Assembly (NCBI GenBank): GCA_023428425.1
Contig: JAEYYP010000242.1
Location: 1 to 7,744, forward strand
Direction: 5' to 3'
Source of the DNA: Pseudomonadota bacterium
GTDB lineage: Bacteria; Pseudomonadota; Alphaproteobacteria; Rhizobiales; Devosiaceae
Length of the DNA: 7,744 nucleotides
Shown here: positions 1-5,674 of the stretch, piece by piece
Numbering within the stretch: the stretch's first letter is position 1
How the letters are laid out: each line of letters opens with the position of its first letter
Translations under genes and position numbers: made by a program
Notes under the pieces: model-generated
The model's database searches: none
What the model was told of the DNA's origin: nothing
What the model saw: only the letters and a program-made list of their open reading frames with translations

Positions 1-4
1 CGGC

Positions 5-403
5 TTACTCGGCGGCCGGAGCTTCTTCGGCGGGGGCTTCCGCCGGGGCGTTCTTGGCGGCCTCGGCGTCGGCGGCGCGCTTGGCACGCTCCTCGGCGCG
101 CTCGGTGGCCTTCTTGCCCGGCACGGCGCGCTCGGGGTTGTTGCGCGGCTCGCGCTTCTTCAGGCCGGCGGCGTCGACGAAGCGGGCCACGCGGTCGGTC
201 GGCTGGGCGCCAACGCTGAGCCAGTGCTGCACGCGCTCGGTGACGAGCGAGACACGGGCCGACTTGTCTTCGAGGATCGGATTATAGGTGCCGATCTTCT
301 CGATGAAGCGGCCATCGCGCGGCGAGCGGGCGTCGGCAACGACGACATGGTAGTAGGGGCGCTTCTTGGTGCCGGCACGGGCGAGGCGGATCTTCAGGCT
401 CAG
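5..403 (-). CDS. rpsP: 30S ribosomal protein S16, with apparent CTG start
   Basis: Structural protein of the 30S ribosomal subunit. The product is 132 residues if read from CTG at 403-401: SLKIRLARAGTKKRPYYHVV follows the initiator, then ADARSPRDGRFIEKIGTYNP, the standard S16 fold, up to about residue 80. An Ala/Glu/Lys-rich tail of about 50 residues follows and ends in EEAPAAE; E. coli S16 has about 82 residues, but such tails are common in alphaproteobacteria. The usual family Met aligns exactly with the CTG codon. There is no in-frame ATG, GTG or TTG between the in-frame TGA 18 nt upstream and the conserved domain. The first GTG (232-230) would remove 57 conserved residues and cannot be the real start. 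AAGGA lies 8 nt upstream of the CTG. The gene follows ffh by 35 nt on the same strand and is probably co-transcribed with it. Its TAA is at the window edge, so what follows is unseen. Identity is very secure; the start codon is inferred. Confidence 0.95.
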   Translation of the reverse strand: MSLKIRLARAGTKKRPYYHVVVADARSPRDGRFIEKIGTYNPILEDKSARVSLVTERVQHWLSVGAQPTDRVARFVDAAGLKKREPRNNPERAVPGKKATERAEERAKRAADAEAAKNAPAEAPAEEAPAAE

Positions 404-431
404 TCGTTCAGTCCTTCAGGTTCAAGTCGTT
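392..431 (-). repeat. Short imperfect direct duplication over the rpsP start
   Basis: On the minus strand, AACGACTTGAACCTGAAG (431-414) is repeated as AACGACTGAGCCTGAAG (408-392). The two differ by one substitution and one single-base deletion, at a period of 22-23 nt. The upstream copy supplies the Shine-Dalgarno (its CCTGAAG continues into GA) and the downstream copy supplies the CTG start. The repeat is directly visible; a duplication event as its origin is inferred. Confidence 0.6.
401..416 (-). promoter_or_regulatory. rpsP ribosome binding site and CTG start
   Basis: On the minus strand, AAGGA (416-412) is followed by 8 nt and then CTG (403-401). The next codons read AGC CTG AAG ATC CGC, giving SLKIR, which matches the family N-terminus. 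The spacing is normal for a Shine-Dalgarno. This site decides the start of rpsP because no conventional start codon is available in frame. Confidence 0.7.
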
Positions 432-438
432 GGTTCGG

Positions 439-2043
439 TTATTTCTTCTTCGGCACGAAGCCGCCGCCGAGGCCGGGCAGGCCAGGGAAGCGCGAGGCGC
501 CGCCTAGCCCGGGAAGGCCCGGGCCGGATTTGAGGAGCTGGCCGACATCGGTCGGCAGCTTGGAGGGTGCGAGCTGCTTGGGCGGCGCGGCCTGCTGCGG
601 GATCGACGCGGGGTCGATGCCCATGCGGCGCGCCAGTTCTTCGAGCTCCTTGGGGTCCATGTTCTCGGGGCTGGGCATGTCGCCGAGGCCGGGAATCTTG
701 CCGCCCATCTTGCCGCCGAACACGCCCGAGAGCGCGCCCATGCCGCCCTTGCCGATCTTCTTCATCATGTCCGCCATCTGGCGGTGCTGCTTCATCAGCT
801 TGTTGACGTCCTCGACCTTGGTGCCCGAGCCATTAGCGATGCGGATGCGGCGCTTGGCGTTCAGCAGGTCGGGATTGGCGCGCTCCTTGAGCGTCATCGA
901 GTTGATGATGGCGATCTGCCGGTCGAAGACCTTGTCGTCGAGGTTCACCCCGGCCATGGCCTTCTTCATCTGGCCCATGCCCGGCATCATGTTCATGAGC
1001 GAGCCCATGCCGCCCATCTTCTTCATCTGCAGCAGCTGGTTGCGCAGATCCTCGAGGTCGAAGACGCCCTTCTTGAGCTTCTTCGCCATCTTGGCCGCAT
1101 CTTCAGCCGTGACGTTCTGCGCCGCTTTTTCGACGAGGCTGACGATGTCGCCCATGCCGAGGATGCGGTCTGCGATGCGCGAGGGATGGAAATCCTCGAG
1201 CGCATCCATCTTTTCGCCGGTACCGATCAGCTTGATCGGCTTGCCGGTAGCGGCCCGCATCGACAGCGCCGCACCGCCACGGCCATCGCCGTCGACGCGG
1301 GTCAGCACGATGCCGGTGATGTCGACGCGTTTGTCGAACGAACGGGCGAGGTTCACCGCGTCCTGGCCGGTGAGCGCATCGGCGACGAGCAGGATTTCGT
1401 GCGGATCGGTGGCGGCCTTGACCGCTGCCGTCTCCGCCATCAGCTCTTCGTCGACATGGGTGCGGCCGGCGGTATCGAGGATGACGACGTCGTAGCCGCC
1501 GAGCCGGGCCTCGCGCTGCGCGCGGCGGGCGATATCGACCGGCTTCTCGTTCTCCTGGATCGGCAGCGTATCGACGCCGATCTGGTCGCCGAGGACGCGC
1601 AGCTGCTCCTTGGCGGCGGGACGGCGGTCGTCGAGCGAGGCGAGGAGGACCTTCTTGCCCTGCCGCTCCTTCATGCGCTTGGCGATCTTGCCTGCATGGG
1701 TGGTCTTGCCGGCGCCCTGCAGGCCGACCATTAGCATGGTCATCGGCGGCGTGGTGTTGAAGTCGATCGGCACCTGGGTCTCGCCCAGCACCTTGACCAG
1801 TTCGTCGTGGACGATCTTCACGACCTGCTGGCCCGGCGTCACCGAACGGGTGACCTCGGCGCCGATGGCGCGCTCTCGCACCTGCTCGACGAAGGCCTTG
1901 GTGACTTCGAGCGAAACGTCGGCCTCGAGCAGCGCACGGCGCACTTCGCGCAGCGCTTCGTCGACGTCCTTCTCGCCGAGCGCGCCGCGCCCGCGAATCC
2001 CGTCGAAGATTTTCCCAAGCCGGTCGCTAAGGCTTTCGAACAT
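439..2043 (-). CDS. ffh: Signal recognition particle protein Ffh (SRP54 homologue)
   Basis: GTPase subunit of the bacterial signal recognition particle. It binds 4.5S RNA and signal sequences of nascent membrane proteins and docks with FtsY at the inner membrane. The product is 534 residues. N domain is about 1-95. In the G domain, the P-loop GLQGAGKTT is at 107-115, DDRRPAA at 138-144, DTAGR at 190-194, TRVD at 248-251 (Arg where most bacteria have Lys; usual in Rhizobiales Ffh) and GTGEKMD at 274-280. The Met-rich M domain runs from about 318, with the RNA-binding stretch GSGTKVEDVNKLMKQH at 405-420. A Gly/Pro tail ends in PKKK and holds PGLPGLGG twice (508-515, 520-527). The start MFESLSDRLGKIFDG is chosen because it is the family N-terminus and AAGGA (2056-2052) lies 8 nt upstream. 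An in-frame GTG at 2106 would add 21 residues that read through the structured leader. rpsP follows after 35 nt. Confidence 0.98.
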   Translation of the reverse strand: MFESLSDRLGKIFDGIRGRGALGEKDVDEALREVRRALLEADVSLEVTKAFVEQVRERAIGAEVTRSVTPGQQVVKIVHDELVKVLGETQVPIDFNTTPPMTMLMVGLQGAGKTTHAGKIAKRMKERQGKKVLLASLDDRRPAAKEQLRVLGDQIGVDTLPIQENEKPVDIARRAQREARLGGYDVVILDTAGRTHVDEELMAETAAVKAATDPHEILLVADALTGQDAVNLARSFDKRVDITGIVLTRVDGDGRGGAALSMRAATGKPIKLIGTGEKMDALEDFHPSRIADRILGMGDIVSLVEKAAQNVTAEDAAKMAKKLKKGVFDLEDLRNQLLQMKKMGGMGSLMNMMPGMGQMKKAMAGVNLDDKVFDRQIAIINSMTLKERANPDLLNAKRRIRIANGSGTKVEDVNKLMKQHRQMADMMKKIGKGGMGALSGVFGGKMGGKIPGLGDMPSPENMDPKELEELARRMGIDPASIPQQAAPPKQLAPSKLPTDVGQLLKSGPGLPGLGGASRFPGLPGLGGGFVPKKK

Positions 2044-2051
2044 CGCACCAA

Positions 2052-2056
2052 TCCTT
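2052..2056 (-). promoter_or_regulatory. ffh Shine-Dalgarno
   Basis: AAGGA on the minus strand, 8 nt before the ATG at 2043-2041. It supports the shorter ffh start over the upstream GTG at 2106. A small hairpin, CCCG-6 nt-CGGG (2072-2059), ends just 2 nt upstream of it and could affect its accessibility. Confidence 0.7.
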
Positions 2057-2058
2057 GT

Positions 2059-2194
2059 CCCGTGTGACCGGGATGTAGTGTCCATCAGCGCAAACGCCAA
2101 ACACACCCCAGGGCGCTTGCGCTGTGGGGTGCGAGCCTCCGGGATCTCTTTATACCTTCACGGGTCCCGGTCGGCCTTCAGGTGTACGACCTGA
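2059..2194 (-). promoter_or_regulatory. Candidate structured RNA leader of ffh
   Basis: This gap between the methyltransferase gene and ffh is full of inverted repeats. In minus-strand order they are TCAGGT-5 nt-ACCTGA (2194-2178), CCGGGA/TCCCGG flanking a TATAAA-containing stretch (about 2171-2140), CACCCCA/TGGGGTG (2131-2104), CAGCGCAAGCGCC (2124-2112) pairing with GGCGTTTGCGCTG (2098-2086), and CCCG/CGGG (2072-2059). The 13-bp pairing contains one G-U wobble that exists only in minus-strand RNA; the plus-strand transcript would have a C-A mismatch. Its 5' arm lies in the loop of the CACCCCA hairpin, so the two stems are mutually exclusive or form a partial pseudoknot. No U-tract follows any stem, so none looks like an intrinsic terminator. 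The pairings are seen; a regulatory role is inferred. I have not measured folding energy. Confidence 0.45.
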
Positions 2195-2232
2195 TGGATT
2201 GGGGCGCGAAATAGAGGAGGAATGGGGCGGAG

Positions 2233-2709
2233 TCAAGGAAGGCGAGTTGCCGTGACGGCGACGAGGCCTGGTTGACCGATACTTTCCGCCGCGAAGCCGG
2301 CTGCCGTGAGGGCAGCAACGACGGCTTGCCGGAACCGTTCGGCCGGATGCAGGCCGGGAGATTCGAGGACGAGCACGACGCGTCCGTCCGGCCTGGTGGC
2401 AGAGTGCAGCCTTTGGGCCCAGTTCGCCTCGCCGTTCCGGGCGAAATCGACGTTCACGGCGAGGACGGCATCGAAACCGGTCATGTCGAGTTGCTCGAAC
2501 GCTAGCTCCCTCGCGTCGACGGTCGGATTCCGCTTCTTGCAGGCGGCGATCATCTTGGCTGACCGGTCGACAGCCACGACCGTCGCGCCGCTGGCGAGCA
2601 CCAATCCGGTGGCGATGCCGTGACCGCAGCCGATCTCCAGCACGCGTTCGCCCTGCTGCGGGTTAAGCAGTTCGACGGCCCGCCTGTGGCGCTCGGCAAT
2701 CCTGGACAT
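2233..2709 (-). CDS. Small class I SAM-dependent methyltransferase
   Basis: 158-residue predicted S-adenosylmethionine-dependent methyltransferase with a Rossmann core. Motif I is VLEIGCGHG (23-31), which binds SAM. The acidic residue of the second strand is Asp48 in VVAVDRS (44-50). A post-motif strand, FDAVLAVNVDF, is at 79-89, and a late strand with a turn, PDGRVVLVLESPG, at 107-119. The protein is little more than the catalytic core, with no recognisable substrate-binding domain, so its substrate cannot be named. It resembles the methyltransferase type 11/25 group. The ATG at 2709 is preferred, with AAGGTGGAG just upstream (2722-2714). A GTG at 2736 would add 9 residues of non-conserved sequence and read through this ribosome binding site. 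The gene is divergent from the DUF2087 gene and lies upstream of ffh with a 189-nt gap, so co-transcription with ffh is possible but not shown. Confidence 0.85.
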   Translation of the reverse strand: MSRIAERHRRAVELLNPQQGERVLEIGCGHGIATGLVLASGATVVAVDRSAKMIAACKKRNPTVDARELAFEQLDMTGFDAVLAVNVDFARNGEANWAQRLHSATRPDGRVVLVLESPGLHPAERFRQAVVAALTAAGFAAESIGQPGLVAVTATRLP

Positions 2710-2903
2710 TTGGCTCCACCTTGTTGCCCGTATCACAGTCCGGTATAGCCGAGTTGGGTCAGCAGTTCACCCAGGCGTCGCCGCTCCGTTCCGGAGAGCT
2801 AAACCTGCGACTATGTCGTTCGAGACAGCACTCCATCCCGTGCCTGATCGGAAGCCGGCGGCCACGACGCTCCCTTGGGAGATCGGCACGATGGAGACAA
2901 GTC
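2710..2903. other. Divergent intergenic region
   Basis: This 194-base gap separates the leftward methyltransferase from the rightward DUF2087 gene. Besides the candidate promoter it holds short inverted repeats, CTCCG-TTC-CGGAG (2784-2796) and CTCCC-TT-GGGAG (2870-2881), of unknown meaning. A reading frame is open through it in phase with the downstream gene, starting at TTG 2721, but the predicted residues do not resemble the family. I see no tRNA, known riboswitch or terminator in it. Confidence 0.6.
2721..2749 (+). promoter_or_regulatory. Candidate sigma70-type promoter for the rightward genes
   Basis: TTGTTG (2721-2726), a 17-nt spacer, then TATAGC (2744-2749). The match to TTGACA/TATAAT is moderate and the spacer is ideal. 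Transcription would begin near 2756, giving a leader of about 150 nt before the DUF2087 start codon. The TATA core reads CTATAC on the other strand and could also serve the methyltransferase, although no good minus-strand -35 is visible. Confidence 0.35.
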
Positions 2904-3521
2904 ATGTCACGGACTGCCGTGCCACTGCGTGTGGACGACCTTTCGCCTTTCGCCAAAACCCTGCGCCAGGGCCTTTCGGGGCATGAGGGCGTACCCAGCC
3001 ATGTCGAGCTGCTGAACCTGCTGGCCAGAGCCGCGGGCTTTGCCAACTACCAGCACCTGCGCGCCGATGCCGAGGCCGCCGATCGGCTCACGGCCGCCGC
3101 CGAGCCCGGACCACGCGCCGACCTCGACCAGGTGACGAAGACCGCGCGCTATTTCGACGACGGCGGCATCCTCACCAACTGGCCGTCCCGGCTCGCCCAC
3201 CAGACGCTGACCCAGTGGGTGTTCTGGTCGCGCATCCCGCGCGGACACACCTATACCGAGCGCGAGATCAGCGCCCTGATCCGCGAGTGGCACGATTTCG
3301 GCGACCACGCCCTGATCCGCCGCGCCATGGTCGATGCGCGGATGCTGGAGCGCAACCAGAGCGGGCGGGAGTACCGCCGCATCGAACAGGTGCCGCCACC
3401 CGAACTGGCACCGCTGCTGGCGCATCTCGAAGCACGGAAGCGGGCCGCCGGCCGGCCCGCGCCGTGCCAGGGACTGGCAATTTGGCGTCACTTCCGCCAT
3501 ATAGACCCGCGTAACCGCTAG
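2904..3521 (+). CDS. DUF2087 domain-containing protein
   Basis: 205-residue protein of unknown function. An N-terminal stretch, PLRVDDLSPFAKTLRQGL (7-24), followed by PSHVELLNLLARAAGFANYQHLRA (31-54), looks like a recurring N-terminal module of such proteins. The DUF2087-like part is about 80-160: ARYFDDGGILTNWPS, then HTYTEREISALIREWHDFGDHALIRRAMVDARMLERNQSGREYRRI. The pattern 'Y-T-E-x-E-I ... H-D-F ... L-x-R-R-x-M-V-D ... L-x-R ... G-x-x-Y' resembles a winged-helix fold, and the family is often annotated as transcriptional-regulator-like. Binding to DNA here is inference. The ATG at 2904 has GGAG 7 nt upstream (2893-2896) and is followed at once by the conserved module. The gene stops 10 nt before dapF, and its last 15 or so codons overlap a promoter-like stretch, so it may be read with dapF or separately. 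Confidence 0.8.
   Translation: MSRTAVPLRVDDLSPFAKTLRQGLSGHEGVPSHVELLNLLARAAGFANYQHLRADAEAADRLTAAAEPGPRADLDQVTKTARYFDDGGILTNWPSRLAHQTLTQWVFWSRIPRGHTYTEREISALIREWHDFGDHALIRRAMVDARMLERNQSGREYRRIEQVPPPELAPLLAHLEARKRAAGRPAPCQGLAIWRHFRHIDPRNR
3475..3505 (+). promoter_or_regulatory. Weak candidate promoter ahead of dapF
   Basis: A TATAGA box (3500-3505) lies 26 nt before the dapF ATG, inside the 3' end of the DUF2087 gene. The best upstream box is TGGCAA (3475-3480) at a long 19-nt spacer. A short inverted repeat, TGGCG-7 nt-CGCCA (3483-3499), sits between them. The local AT-richness stands out from the coding sequence, but the -35 match is poor. Confidence 0.25.
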
Positions 3522-3531
3522 GCGACGCCAC

Positions 3532-4407
3532 ATGTCCAACGCCCCATTCCTCAAGATGAACGGGCTCGGCAACGAGATCATCGTTGCCGACATGCGTGGT
3601 CGCAAGGAGCGGGTGACGCCGGCCGCCGCCGTGGCGATCAATGCCCATCCGGCGACCAAGTTCGACCAGATCATGGCCATCCATGATCCGCGGACGCCGG
3701 GCACCGCCCACTACATCGAGATCATCAACTCCGACGGTTCGCTGGCCCAGGCCTGCGGTAACGGCATGCGCTGCGTCGTGCAGGCGCTGAGCGCCGAGAG
3801 GGGGCAGAAGCATTTCGTCTTCGAGACGATCGCCGGCATCCTCACTGGCGACGAGCGGGACGATGGGCTCATCACCGTCGACATGGGCCGCCCGCGCTTC
3901 GGATGGCAGGATATCCCGCTGGCCGAGGAGTTCGCCGATACCACGGGCATCGAGCTGCAGATCGGGCCGATCGATGCGCCGGTGCTGCACACGCCATCGG
4001 TGATGTCGATGGGCAACCCGCAGGCGACGTTCTGGGTCAGGGACGATGTGTGGGGCTACGCACTCGATCGCTTCGGGCCGCTGCTCGAGAACCACCCGAT
4101 CTTCCCCGAGCGCGCCAACATCTCCATCGCGCAGGTGGTGGCCGATGACCACATCATCCTGCGCACCTGGGAACGGGGGGCCGGGCTGACGCGCGCCTGC
4201 GGCACCGCCGCCTGCGGGGCGCTGGTCAATGCGGCGCGCACCAAGCGCACCGGCCGCAAGGCGACGGTGACGGTGCCGGGCGGCGACCTTATCGTCGAGT
4301 GGCGGGCCGACGACCATGTGATGCTGACCGGGCCGGCCGAGCTGGAATTTGCCGGATCGTTCGATCCGTTCACCGGCGCGTGGACGGCCGACAAGCAGGT
4401 GGCCTGA
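3532..4407 (+). CDS. dapF: Diaminopimelate epimerase
   Basis: Converts LL-diaminopimelate to meso-diaminopimelate, the precursor of lysine and of the peptidoglycan cross-linking residue, in the cytoplasm without a cofactor. The product is 291 residues. The N-terminal MNGLGNE (9-15) holds the conserved Asn. The two catalytic cysteines are Cys75 in ACGNGMR (74-80) and Cys223 in RACGTAA (221-227). The substrate-binding motif GNP is at 161-163 and WERGAG at 213-218. This gives the usual two-lobed fold at near-family length, with all key residues intact. The ATG at 3532 is the family start; its ribosome binding site is weak (AGGCGA). The gene opens the tight dapF-mtaB-ftsY-yciB cluster, and its TGA is 1 nt before mtaB, suggesting translational coupling. 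Confidence 0.98.
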   Translation: MSNAPFLKMNGLGNEIIVADMRGRKERVTPAAAVAINAHPATKFDQIMAIHDPRTPGTAHYIEIINSDGSLAQACGNGMRCVVQALSAERGQKHFVFETIAGILTGDERDDGLITVDMGRPRFGWQDIPLAEEFADTTGIELQIGPIDAPVLHTPSVMSMGNPQATFWVRDDVWGYALDRFGPLLENHPIFPERANISIAQVVADDHIILRTWERGAGLTRACGTAACGALVNAARTKRTGRKATVTVPGGDLIVEWRADDHVMLTGPAELEFAGSFDPFTGAWTADKQVA

Positions 4408-4408
4408 G

Positions 4409-5674
4409 ATGGCCATCGAGACCCTGACCTTCGGCTGCCGCCTCAACGCCTATGAGGGCGAGGTGATGAAGTCCGAGGCCGAGAAGGCCGGGCTCGACAA
4501 TACCATCATCATCAACACCTGCGCCGTGACGGCCGAGGCTGTGCGGCAGGCCAAGCAGGCGATCCGCAAGGCAAAGCGCGACAACCCCGAGCGCAAGATC
4601 ATCGTCACCGGCTGCGCCGCGCAAACCGAAGCGCGCTCGTTCGGCGACATGGCCGAAGTCGACCTGGTGATCGGCAATGCCGACAAGCTGAAGGCCGAAA
4701 GCTACGCGCCCATGGCCTTCGGCGTGCCGCTCAACGACAAGGTGCAGGTCAACGACATCATGTCGGTGAAGGAGACCGCCGGCCACCTGATCGAGGGCAT
4801 GGACGGGCGCACCCGCGCCTTCGTGCAGGTGCAGAACGGCTGCGACCACCGCTGCACCTTCTGCATCATCCCTTTCGGACGCGGGCCGAGCCGCTCGGTG
4901 CCGATGGGCGCCGTGGTCGAGCAGATCAGGAAACTGGTCGGCAACGGCTATCGCGAGATCGTCCTCACCGGCGTTGATATTACGTCATACGGCCCCGACC
5001 TGCCGGGGCAGCCGACGCTCGGCAAGCTGACCCAGCAGATCCTGCGCCACGTGCCGGACCTGCCCCGGCTTCGCATCTCGTCGATTGATTCCATCGAGGC
5101 CGACGAGGCGTTCTATGACGCCATAGCATCGGACCGACGGCTGATGCCGCACCTGCATCTGTCGCTCCAGTCGGGCGACGACATGATCCTGAAGCGCATG
5201 AAGCGCCGGCACCTCCGCGACGACGCCTTCGCCGTGGTGGAGAAGCTGCGCACGCTCCGCCCCGACATCGTGTTCGGCGCCGACATCATTGCCGGCTTCC
5301 CCACCGAGACCGACGAGATGTTCGAGAACTCGCTCGAGTTCATCGAGACCGCCAACCTCACCTACATCCACGCCTTCCCTTACTCGCCGCGCCCGGGCAC
5401 CCCGGCGGCGCGCATGCCACAGGTGGAGAAGGCCGTGGCCAAGGCGCGGGCCGGCCGGCTCCGCGAACTGGGCAACCGGCAGGTCGAGCAACTGGCGCAG
5501 TCGCGCGTCGGGCAGGTCGAGACCGTGCTGGTCGAGAAGGACGGGATGGGGCGGCAGGAACAGTTCCTGCCCGTCGCTGTTCCGGGTCACGGCGCGGGCG
5601 AACTGATCGCCGTGCGCATTACCGGCACCAATGCCGACGGCCTCGTCGGCGAAGCGATGAGATCGGCGGCCTGA
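4409..5674 (+). CDS. mtaB: tRNA t6A37 C2-methylthiotransferase MtaB
   Basis: Radical-SAM methylthiotransferase that converts N6-threonylcarbamoyladenosine (t6A) at position 37 of ANN-decoding tRNAs to ms2t6A. The product is 421 residues. In the N-terminal UPF0004 domain, Cys10 (FGCRLNAYE), Cys38 (INTCAVT) and Cys69 (TGCAAQ) bind the auxiliary 4Fe-4S cluster. The radical-SAM motif CDHRCTFC has Cys145, Cys149 and Cys152, followed by IIPFGRGPSRS. The SAM/core segments ISSIDSIE (223-230), HLHLSLQSG (248-256) and DIIAGFPTET (292-301) are intact. The C-terminal part from about 360 is a TRAM-like RNA-binding domain. FGCRLN and INTCAVT, rather than the FGCQMN style of MiaB, favour MtaB. The ATG at 4409 has AGGTGG 6 nt upstream. 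An in-frame GTG or similar at 4349 would add 20 residues inside dapF. The stop overlaps the ftsY start by 1 nt. Confidence 0.95.
   Translation: MAIETLTFGCRLNAYEGEVMKSEAEKAGLDNTIIINTCAVTAEAVRQAKQAIRKAKRDNPERKIIVTGCAAQTEARSFGDMAEVDLVIGNADKLKAESYAPMAFGVPLNDKVQVNDIMSVKETAGHLIEGMDGRTRAFVQVQNGCDHRCTFCIIPFGRGPSRSVPMGAVVEQIRKLVGNGYREIVLTGVDITSYGPDLPGQPTLGKLTQQILRHVPDLPRLRISSIDSIEADEAFYDAIASDRRLMPHLHLSLQSGDDMILKRMKRRHLRDDAFAVVEKLRTLRPDIVFGADIIAGFPTETDEMFENSLEFIETANLTYIHAFPYSPRPGTPAARMPQVEKAVAKARAGRLRELGNRQVEQLAQSRVGQVETVLVEKDGMGRQEQFLPVAVPGHGAGELIAVRITGTNADGLVGEAMRSAA

Noticed and set aside
224..1495. Long plus-strand open frame (423 codons) over ffh
   Set aside because: It is antisense to ffh in GC-rich DNA, with low-complexity Ser/Arg/Met composition that mirrors Ffh codons.
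2063..2083. Short tract (gtgaccgggatgtagtg) resembling part of E. coli 4.5S RNA next to ffh
   Set aside because: The tract lies on the plus strand and the conserved SRP RNA core (GGAAGGAAGCAG-type) and its symmetrical pairing partner are absent, so it is chance similarity.
2044..2106. N-terminal extension of Ffh from a GTG at 2106
   Set aside because: The 21 added residues are not part of the family and read through the structured leader. The ATG at 2043 has a good Shine-Dalgarno.
2104..2131. CACCCCA/TGGGGTG hairpin as an intrinsic terminator
   Set aside because: No run of T follows it on either strand; the minus side continues TGTTTGGCG, which is too weak and interrupted.
2222..2275. Plus-strand mini-ORF with AGGAGG directly before ATG at 2222
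   Set aside because: AGGAGG is only 1 nt from the ATG, too close for initiation. The 17-residue product is antisense to the methyltransferase end.
4349..4408. Upstream mtaB start inside dapF
   Set aside because: It would add 20 non-conserved residues. The ATG at 4409 has AGGTGG at the right distance and the FGCRLN motif at the usual position.
3268..4446. Long minus-strand open frame (392 codons) over dapF
   Set aside because: It is antisense to dapF and to the end of the DUF2087 gene, both of which have intact family motifs.
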